Source of the DNA: Buxus sempervirens
Lineage: Eukaryota; Streptophyta; Magnoliopsida; Buxales; Buxaceae
NCBI GenBank assembly: GCA_947561395.2
Contig: OX387190.1
Location: 33,412,858 to 33,476,857 of the forward strand
Reading direction: 5' to 3'
Length of the DNA stretch: 64,000 nt
The position numbers and the translations under genes are program-made. The notes below the pieces were generated by a model. That model did no database searches. It worked only from the letters and a program-made list of their open reading frames with translations, and was not told where the DNA came from. This document shows positions 56,170 to 64,000 of this stretch, piece by piece. Each line of letters opens with the position of its first letter. The stretch's first letter is position 1.

Positions 56170-58286
56170 TTAGTCTCCACTGATGTTCCGGCCGAGGCTA
56201 GTACCACTAAAAGTCTAAGGTGGCGTTTGTGATTGCTCATGCTTATGGGTAACTACTTACTGAAAACTTATCTTATCTAAGTACTTATCCATAGTTGATA
56301 AAATTTCCTTTTTGAAAAAAAACTGGTGTTTGGTTCATACGTCTATTTAAGCACTTAATAAGTTGAACAAATGGCAAAAATTGAAAGATGCATTGAAATA
56401 AATTGATTCAGTAATTTTGACAAACATTTGGCATGCATGATCTTATAAGCATATTGATGTCTTTTCTTATCGACTAATTTGCCATCAATGTTCGATGATC
56501 ACTGATGTCACTGGAAAATAGGAAGATATGAACAAAGAGAAACAGTCAACATGAGAAAAGAGAGGGCCAGAGAGCAGAAGCCAGGTCGGAGAAGGTTTAC
56601 TTTATTGAGAATTACTGAAACCGGTGAGTTATCAACGACTGTGAATGATCGGATTTGGTAAGAAGACTTTGGCCGGTTCTTTTCTTTTCCTCGTTCTCAG
56701 ATTGAAACTTTCTTAAAGCCAGGCCTTGAAGTCCATCGGCTACACTTTGTCAAAAAGTTATTTACTTTTGGCCGGTTCTTTTCTTTTCCGCGTTTCTTAG
56801 ATTCAAACTTTATCAAATTAAGCCAGGCCTTGAAGACCATTGGGGTGACCTAAGATAAGAAAAATAGATACACTCTTAGGTATATTGTTATGTATGTGAC
56901 TTGTATTCGTCAAAATTGGATGCGGGCCATAAGGTACACTCAGGACTGAGAAAGTGTATGTGGGGTATATTTATAATTTTGGGTATCTCTTGTATAAACC
57001 CGAACTTGGGTTATATTGCAGAGAGATTTTTCGGCCATGTAACAATTATTTTCACAGATCTAGGGAGAAAACCCCATTGTCCTCTTTGCTGAATCATGTA
57101 AATCCCTTGTCTTTGTTTACTTTGATTTCCAGATTTGTTTTTGGTTTTATTTCTTATTGGAGATAATCAAAACTTTTAGATGTGTTGTGGATTTTAAGAG
57201 TCCTAATATGGGAGGTTTTAATGTTTCTATTTTATAGGGATGTTATTTTAATAAGGTTTAAGTTGATTGGGATTGTTATTAGTTCCCATTTTTTAGGATT
57301 GTGGGATTGAGTTTATGGTAAATTAGGAAGTTGGAGTCATAGTAGGAGTCTACACGTTGGCTTGCGAGCGAACGAAGACATGGATGGAGAAACGTACGCC
57401 ATCGTCCAGATCATTTAATTGATATTTTGATCTATCTAAAATTAAGATAAATATTTGTATACGTATGTATGTATGATACAATCAATATTGATTCTTAAAT
57501 AAAAAGAATATGATATGGGTTCGTACATCATAGCCCACATACGTACGCCATTGTCCAGATCATTTAATTGATATTTTGATCTATCTAAAATTAAGACAAA
57601 TATACATACGTATTATGTATGATACAATCAATATTGATTCTTAAATAAAGGAGAGCCTGCAGCTAAAGTAGTCTCCGAAGGGAATTAAAAAGAAAAAGGT
57701 GGGGCTGAAAAATGAATGTTGACCATGTGAAAGAGCTTTGAGAGGAAGACTGGAATGTTGCAGTTTAATCAAGAAAGAAAATTGATAGGTAGGGGATGAT
57801 ACTGAATGAGGGCAATCATGGTCTTAAGACAGACTGATCATCTGATCTGTGTTGTCTGTGTGATAAAGGTACACCTGTTTAGCCAAGTTGTTGCCCATGT
57901 CCATGTACATGTGCGTGTCATTGTTTTGGCCCCATGTCATGAATTGGATATCAACCAGTGTGCAAAACTCTTTTTTCCCTACATGTAGAGATCCTGAAAA
58001 TAAGAGGAATTATTCTTTTGCAACTCGATCATTGCCTACATTTCTCAACATATATATCCCGCAATTCTTTTTGGTGATCGATCTTATGAAACATTGTAGC
58101 ACTTATGCTGTTGTTCATAACCATGACTCATAATTCTAGAGGGCATCTTACTATAAATCAAAACCATATAAAAGCAACACCAGTTAAGATCGCTATAGAA
58201 ACATTATCAAACACTTATTCAGCAAGCACACAGAACATTTTTTAGGATGACTACGAATTTATATGAATGCACACTGCGATTTTTAG
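56170..58286. other. Spacer between B3 and B4
   Basis: Matches 38488-41033 without the Mutator-like MITE, and with other small indels. No gene supported. The open frames near 56901-57166 and 57806-58133 are copies of unsupported frames in module 1. Confidence 0.65.
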
Positions 58287-60389
58287 CTAAATGGACGTAT
58301 CCTGCGAGCGAAATAACAAGGATGCGGAAGGAGAAGATGATGCAGAAGATACGGTTAACATGGATGAATTAGTGCTGCAAAAATCGTAAGAGATCTGGGA
58401 TCGATCTTTTCCAGAATCTATTATTGCTCCAGAAGATGATGCGATCGAAAATGCGTTCATGTTGGGTGGAGGTTCAATATATGTAGCCACGGGCATCATA
58501 GATGGAAGAATTGGCAGTGGAGCTTCAGAATTAAGCACACGAATAACTTGTCCTATAGATGGCCGCAGATTGTAATCTGGGTGAGCACACCATAGCCCAA
58601 CGATCATCAAGTTCTTCATCTGTTGCTCATCAAAATTTGTAGACAATCTTGGGTCGGCCGCGTCAAGAAGCTTTCCTCTTCCATGGAGCCCCCACACCCA
58701 CTCTACCAATCTTATTTTAATTTCTTCAGCTTTGGTCAGAACAGGCCTTCTTCCAGAGGCAATCTCCAAAGCAACGATTCCGAAACTGAAGACATCTGAT
58801 TCCTTGCTAGCCTTTCCAGTGATGACACATTCCGGAGCCATGTAGCCTATTGTTCCAGCCAAAACTGTTGTTTGAGATCCTTGTCCATGGCTTACTAGCC
58901 TTGCAAGCCCGAAGTCGCCAAGTTTTGCATTGAAACTTGAATCCAACATAACATTGCTCGATTTAATATCCCTGTGCACGACACATTGTTCCCACTCTTC
59001 ATGCAGATAGAACAACGCCGAGGCCAAGCCGAGAGCTATCTTGTATCTCATCTCCCAAGTCAACAAGTTTTGATCTCTGAAAAGATGGGAATCCAAACTC
59101 CCATTTGGCAAGAATTCATAAACAAGGAGGAGTTCTCTTCGTTCATGGCACCAGCCGATGAGTTGCACCAAGTTCCTATGCCTCAGTTGACTAATGATTT
59201 TTACTTCTGATGCATACTCCTTTATGCCTTGTTTGGACCCTCTTGAGACCCTCTTAACAGCCACATACAAGTTGAGATCTCTCAAGAAACCTCTATAGAC
59301 CCCTCCAAACCCTCCCTCTCCCAGCTTTCCTTCCTCGAGAAAATTGTTTGTGGCATTGACCAATTCACTGTAGGAGAACCTCTTAGGACCTCTTCCTTTT
59401 TCAAATTCATTGTCCATAGACGCATCAAATTCCACATCATCTTCTCCTTTCATTATATTCTTCTCTCTCCGCAATAGAAACCATGTTAAAACCAAGCCAA
59501 TAACTAATACACTCGCGCCAACTGTGCATCCAACGATGATTCCGGTCTTCTTTTCCCTAGTTTCAGAGGTGGTCAAAGTGGAATTGAATTCCCAGGAACG
59601 AATGCTATGAATCCCGATCGAGTCTCCGGTGGCGGCCGAGAAGCCAATAGTAACCCGTTCTGGTAAATACGTCCTCAGATCAACTTCATAAGAAAGGCTA
59701 GAATTTCCATCAAAAACCGGATTTTTATCATAAGTCAAGAAGACACTTAAATTTTTTGAACTCGAATTGTAACTAATCCAAGCATTAGCTTCCTTCCCAT
59801 CTTTCATATTTGTATCCCATAATACTCTATCTCGAACAGATTTAATAGAGTTGATGTCAATTCCTATATGGTTCCCCTTTGGATCCCAGGAATTGTTGTA
59901 AGTATCAAACTCTACAGCAACAAAGGGATTTGCAGTTGAATTAAATGACTGATTACTCCTAACAAGACCAAGAGACCCACCGTATGAATCAGGAGGCAAG
60001 GGAGAACCTTCGGGGACAATAAAGAATGCTAGGCCATCTCCAAAATTCTGCGGATCTGGTGAACTAATGATGAAGGAGAAATGGGTGGTGAAATCGGTGA
60101 GCTTTCCGGTGGCCTTGTTCCATAGAGGTACTCCTTCGCTATATATGGCACGACCAGAACTCTGGTTGAGAGTCTTATCAGCTTGGTTTCGAGTGAGCTG
60201 GATAACTTCATCGGCTGGATAAGAGTTTCCCTGATAGCTTATGTCTGGAGTACTTGTGTTGAAACTGGAGAATTTGAAAGATGTTGCATCCACAGCAGAT
60301 ACTGGGAAGAAGAAAATGGAGATCTTAAAGAGAGCGAAAAGGAATTTTGTAGATTGGAGACGCGAAATAATGGAGGTGCGGAGTACCAT
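58287..60389 (-). CDS. L-type lectin receptor kinase B4 (clade IX-like), intact
   Basis: Single-exon gene of 700 codons. Signal peptide about 1-32 (hydrophobic FLFALFKISIFFFPVSA), legume-lectin domain about 34-272 with VAVEFDTYNNSWDPKGNH (Asp 162, His 174 region), transmembrane segment about 283-305, kinase from about 350: GEGGFGGV 357-364, Lys 379, HRD 472-474, DFG 492-494, APE 518-520. The C-terminal tail is serine-rich and ends RSQDTSI, as in B2. Expected to act as a plasma-membrane defence receptor kinase; ligand unknown. Start chosen at the ACCATGG-context ATG at 60389. An upstream ATG at 60421 is out of frame and opens a 60-codon frame overlapping the gene start. Confidence 0.94.
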   Translation of the reverse strand: MVLRTSIISRLQSTKFLFALFKISIFFFPVSAVDATSFKFSSFNTSTPDISYQGNSYPADEVIQLTRNQADKTLNQSSGRAIYSEGVPLWNKATGKLTDFTTHFSFIISSPDPQNFGDGLAFFIVPEGSPLPPDSYGGSLGLVRSNQSFNSTANPFVAVEFDTYNNSWDPKGNHIGIDINSIKSVRDRVLWDTNMKDGKEANAWISYNSSSKNLSVFLTYDKNPVFDGNSSLSYEVDLRTYLPERVTIGFSAATGDSIGIHSIRSWEFNSTLTTSETREKKTGIIVGCTVGASVLVIGLVLTWFLLRREKNIMKGEDDVEFDASMDNEFEKGRGPKRFSYSELVNATNNFLEEGKLGEGGFGGVYRGFLRDLNLYVAVKRVSRGSKQGIKEYASEVKIISQLRHRNLVQLIGWCHERRELLLVYEFLPNGSLDSHLFRDQNLLTWEMRYKIALGLASALFYLHEEWEQCVVHRDIKSSNVMLDSSFNAKLGDFGLARLVSHGQGSQTTVLAGTIGYMAPECVITGKASKESDVFSFGIVALEIASGRRPVLTKAEEIKIRLVEWVWGLHGRGKLLDAADPRLSTNFDEQQMKNLMIVGLWCAHPDYNLRPSIGQVIRVLNSEAPLPILPSMMPVATYIEPPPNMNAFSIASSSGAIIDSGKDRSQISYDFCSTNSSMLTVSSASSSPSASLLFRSQDTSI

Positions 60390-61176
60390 GGTTGTGGGAA
60401 ATATTGAACAGTGTGGGTCATGATCTGGAAGATGTTAGCTATATAAAAGACACAGACTGGAGAAAAATAATTTTATGAATTGATGTTAAATTAAAGTCTT
60501 CTTGGTTGAACTGGTCTATATTCTTAATATAGGACAATTACATAGAGGTTGAAGCCCAGGTCATCTTGTTGTAGAAGAGGAGTGCCATTTCGAAGACTAC
60601 GAAGCCTACGACAAAAGCATGTTAAATAGTGCGTTTTATCAAGGCCCATATTGCAGTACAGGCCTGCAGCCTAAATGCTGCCATCCAAGGACGTCCGATA
60701 TTGCCGTCCGTAACAGTAACTAAATAAATAAATTGCTCGATATTTCCGTCCATGCGTAAGGGAGGACTTTCATTCGAATTTTCTTACAGTAAAAAAAGAA
60801 TTATAAAAAATGAGCAAGAAAGCTGTGTATAAGAGGGCGACAGGTAAAGGCACAACTATATTTATAAGAGGGCTCAAATATGACATTTCAAAACACAAGG
60901 TACGAATATCTTGTATATAAATAAATCTAAGGCAAACTCACTCCTTGAGAATTGATTATCAACACCTCCTATTTCATTACCATGTTAAATAAATATTATA
61001 GTTAACTGCTTAAGTCGATAGATGAAAGTAAAAATATGTATATAAGAAGTCCTAAATATGATATTTCAAGAGATAATCTCTTTCAACCAAAAAGTAATCT
61101 AAATAAATCCCATCGCGTCTATTCATCATTAAGCTCAAGCTTGGCTGGTGCCAATCCTATTATTAATACTAACCGG
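60390..61176. other. 5' flank of B4 and spacer
   Basis: Same layout as 43221-43310 plus 44640-45320, without the module 1 insertion. No gene. Confidence 0.65.
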
Positions 61177-61530
61177 CAGTGGCGGAACCAGGACTCCAAA
61201 TTTGGGGGGGCAAAAAAAATTTTCAATTTACACTTGTCATAAAATATAGAAATTTTAATAAGTTGGGGGTGGGCAAACCAGAAATTTTAGAGGGGGTTCT
61301 CATGAAATATAGAAATTTCAATGAGTTGGGGGGCAAACTAGAAATTTTCAAAGGAATTCTTATGAAATATAAAAATTTTCAATGGATTGGGGGGGCAAAC
61401 CAGAAATTTTAGGGGGGGCAAAACTTAAATTTTAATTAAAAAATATATAAAACATATGCCTTTTTTATTAAAAATTAAAAGTTAGGGGGGGGCAATTGCC
61501 CCCCCTAAGATGCACGTGGTTCCGCCACTG
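61177..61530. mobile_element. 354-bp hAT-like MITE
   Basis: Ends CAGTGGCGGAACCA and TGGTTCCGCCACTG-type complement (GGTTCCGCCACTG at the right), flanked by an exact 8-bp duplication CTAACCGG (61169-61176 and 61531-61538). Module 2 has the empty site near 45325. The inside has repeated TTGGGGGGGC / AAATTTT words. It belongs to a common plant MITE type; noncoding. Confidence 0.88.
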
Positions 61531-62591
61531 CTAACCGGTGGCCCGTGTGGAGCAGATTATTAAAAAAATAGATATAAGTAATTATTTGGAACATGTTTGA
61601 AAATTATTAAGTTGAAGTTCATTAAAATATAAAAAGAAGTATAAAGTGGACACTTCGTCTTGGACGACGGCAGATAAGATGATTTGTCACAGAAAATGTA
61701 GAAAGTAAACTTACCTAACTGTTTTGAAAAAGTGGGGAAGGAAAGCAAATTAAAAGACAAACACATCCCTAACATAATGCATTATTTCAAGAATTCCATG
61801 GGGTGTTCTTGGAAAAAAAATTATTAGTTTGACATGTCCCACCTACTGCTTCCCTTTATATATCATTAACAAGGAGTGAAAAGGGAAGGAATAATTGCAA
61901 AACTGTGAACTGAGACAGTTTTGATTATTATACCCATTTTCTTAAAAAATCTTAATAATGATGTGTAAGGGTTTTTTCGGAAGGGGCACGCTATGGTCGG
62001 CACAATTCCTAAAGGATTTATTCTCATAATTACATATGGTATAGATAGATGAAATATAATATAGACACGCACTCACTCAAGCGGGTTTAAAATCTGATAT
62101 GGTACCAGCGCGCGACTGCTTCTAAATGGAACGACGGTATGGGTTGCCGATTCCAAGTCCTACTAGCCACGATACTTCCAGTGAAGAGAGGGATAACTGG
62201 GATCCCAAAAACTGTGAGGTTGTTTCTTTTTTCTTTTTTTCTTTTTTTTTTCTCTCCCTCTTCTCCGGTTGTTTCGATTTTTGGTTGGTGTGTGTTTTTG
62301 GTATTTGTTAATTGTTAATATCGGTGGAATCCCATTGCTAGATAGATAAAACAAATTTTGTTATGTTTCGAATCAAGACTTGTTTAAGAAAGAGAAATAA
62401 GCATTTACTGTACTTTTTCACATCTGTACTTCTGCAATCACAACGGAGACACTCTGTCTGTGAGATGCAATCAAGACTTGTTTAAGAAAGAGAAATAAGC
62501 ATTTACTGTACTTTTTCACATCTGTACTTCTGCAATCACAACGGAGACACTCTGGCTGTGATGGCATCTCACAGCCACTTCAGGGAGCAAT
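61531..62591. other. Array spacer on the 3' side of A3
   Basis: Matches 45330-46308. No gene. It has pyrimidine-rich text around 62225-62265 and the tandem repeat at 62372-62555. Confidence 0.65.
62372..62555. repeat. Two-copy tandem repeat, about 95 bp
   Basis: AATCAAGACTTGTTTAAG to CAACGGAGACACTCT occurs at about 62372-62456 and again at about 62467-62552, joined by a short GTCTGTGAGATGC linker. Modules 1 and 2 have one copy. Confidence 0.85.
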
Positions 62592-64000
62592 TCAGGGAAG
62601 CATGGCAGACGATTTCAACTCACCTTTTTGCGAACTCAAGAGAGATTTAGATGAAGAGCTTGTTGTGGACGTAGTAGCCCGTGACCAGTTGGTGGTTGTG
62701 CAGCTGCTACACGTACATTGGCTTCGATCTTTCCCTGACTCGGTGAGGCCATTGGATGATGTGTAGTTGAACTTGCATATATGCATAGGAGGCGCGAAGT
62801 ACATTGGCACAGGCATCTTTGAAGGAAGGTTGGGCAATGGTGCTTCAAAATTAAGAACATTGATTACTTGCCTTATAGAAGGCCGGTGAGTCTGATCAGG
62901 ATGAGCACACCATAGCCCAACAATCATCAAACATTCAATTTGTTTTTGATCGAAGTCCATGCTTAATCTTGCATCGGCTGCTTCAAGCAACTTCCCACTT
63001 CCATATAGTCCCCATACCCACTCTACCAGCCTTACTTGACTTGGCTCTGCCTTGTGCTCAACTGGCCTTCTCCCACATGCAATTTCAAGGGCAACAATCC
63101 CAAAACTGTAAACATCCGATTCCTTGCTAGCCTTGCCAGTGGTGACACACTCAGGAGCCAAGTAGCCCATGGTTCCAGCCAAAACAGTTGTTTGAGATCC
63201 TAATTCATGGTCCACAAGCCTGGCAAGACCAAAGTCTCCCAGCTTTGCATTGTAACCTGAATCCAGCATCACATTGCTTGATTTGATGTCTCTGTGCACC
63301 ACACATTGTTCCCACTCCTCGTGAAGATAGAGCAACGCCGATGCCAGGCCAAGAGCTATCTTGGACCTCGTTGCCCATGTTAATGTTGCCTTTTCACGGA
63401 AGAGATGGTAATCAAGGCTTCCATTGGGCATGAACTCATAAACAAGGAGGAGCTCGCCTCTTTCATGGCACCAGCCAAAAAGCTGAACCAAGTTCCTGTG
63501 TCTTAGTTGACTGATGATCTTTACCTCTGATACATATTCCCTCTTCCCTTGTTTGGATCCTCTTGAGACCCTTTTAACAGCAACATCAGCATTCAAGTCG
63601 CTTAAGAAGCCTTTGTAAACGCCTCCAAATCCTCCCTCTCCAAGCTTCCCTTCCTCTGCAAAGTCTCTTGTTGCGCGAACCAGGTCTTGGTAAGAGAACC
63701 TTTTAGGCCCAGTTCCTTTTTCAAATTCATCATCCATTGACAAATCAAAGTCCGTATCACCACTTTTTCCCCTTGTCTTCTTCCTCTTCCTGATGAACCA
63801 AAACAAACCCAATGCACAACTTAGGGCAACGATACCAACAACCAAACCTACAATCAGCCCAATATTATTTTTCTTTCTCCCTTCATCGATCTCCAAAGTC
63901 GAATTAAATTGCCACGAAATAATGTTATGGATTTCAATAAATTTCCCCGTAGCAGCTGAGAATCCAACGCTAACTTGTTCTGGTAAAACGTTCCTCAAAT
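62592..64000 (-). CDS. LecRK A3, partial (5' end beyond the window)
   Basis: The frame is open from the right edge to the stop at 62592, covering about 469 residues: the last part of the lectin domain (VGFSAATGKFIEIHNIISWQ), transmembrane segment IGLIVGLVVGIVALSCALGL, and a full kinase with GEGGFGGV, VAVKRVSRGSKQG, HRDIKSSN, DFGLARL and GYLAPEC, then a Ser/Thr-rich tail with a cysteine cluster (QCTCSSC) ending KSSAMLP. The stop and frameshift that kill A1 and A2 are absent: VYKGF and GSLDYHLF are intact. It is the only A copy that may work. The real start is outside; I cannot say whether the N-terminal lectin half and signal peptide are present. Confidence 0.88.
   Translation of the reverse strand, partial: LRNVLPEQVSVGFSAATGKFIEIHNIISWQFNSTLEIDEGRKKNNIGLIVGLVVGIVALSCALGLFWFIRKRKKTRGKSGDTDFDLSMDDEFEKGTGPKRFSYQDLVRATRDFAEEGKLGEGGFGGVYKGFLSDLNADVAVKRVSRGSKQGKREYVSEVKIISQLRHRNLVQLFGWCHERGELLLVYEFMPNGSLDYHLFREKATLTWATRSKIALGLASALLYLHEEWEQCVVHRDIKSSNVMLDSGYNAKLGDFGLARLVDHELGSQTTVLAGTMGYLAPECVTTGKASKESDVYSFGIVALEIACGRRPVEHKAEPSQVRLVEWVWGLYGSGKLLEAADARLSMDFDQKQIECLMIVGLWCAHPDQTHRPSIRQVINVLNFEAPLPNLPSKMPVPMYFAPPMHICKFNYTSSNGLTESGKDRSQCTCSSCTTTNWSRATTSTTSSSSKSLLSSQKGELKSSAMLP

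Overview
This window is plant nuclear DNA, most likely from a woody eudicot; I cannot name the species. It holds a tandem, mostly decayed array of intronless L-type lectin receptor kinase (LecRK) genes of the clade-IX type, all on the minus strand and repeatedly invaded by transposons. GT-AG introns, plant LTR-retrotransposon lineages, plant LINEs and MITEs all support a plant.

Array. Two gene subtypes, here called A and B, repeat as a module A / B-short / B-long. Module 1: A1 (pseudogene, 2737-4620), B1 (29240-36162, split by a Copia element), B2 (41034-43220, intact). Module 2: A2 (pseudogene, 46309-48190), B3 (49300-51303, one nonsense codon), B4 (58287-60389, intact). Module 3 begins with A3 (62592 to beyond 64000, open as far as seen). 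A2 to A3 is about 16.3 kb. Only B2, B4 and possibly A3 look functional. A1 and A2 share the same disabling mutations, and B1 and B3 share a C-terminus created by an LTR, so those lesions predate the module duplication. Flanks at both window ends show that the array continues outside.

Transposons. A 23.5 kb Tat/Ogre-type Ty3-gypsy element (5244-28779; LTRs of 2408 bp; target duplication ATGCC) sits inside an older, reverse-oriented LTR (5052-5243 plus 28780-29245). It has gag-protease and pol ORFs overlapping in the -1 frame. Between pol and the 3' LTR lie two antisense, intron-containing accessory genes: a two-exon DUF7745-like gene (19484-21138) and a six-exon plant-mobile-domain-like gene (21605-24420). 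A family of about 25 copies of a near-palindrome (AACCG, 11 bases, CGGTT) is clustered in the LTRs and in every noncoding gap of this element, and I saw it nowhere else in the window. This is the most unusual signal here. A 4.9 kb Copia element with identical-looking LTRs (29958-34865) interrupts the B1 kinase exon.

Smaller insertions are proved by empty sites in the sister modules: a 5'-truncated LINE (729-2606), a 368 bp Mutator-like MITE (39774-40141), a hAT-like MITE (61177-61530), and a 2.9 kb PIF/Harbinger-like element (53296-56169) that carries two exons of the mitochondrial complex III subunit QCR9 plus a deleted LINE. A further hAT-like MITE (43417-43956) is defined by its inverted repeats and target duplication.
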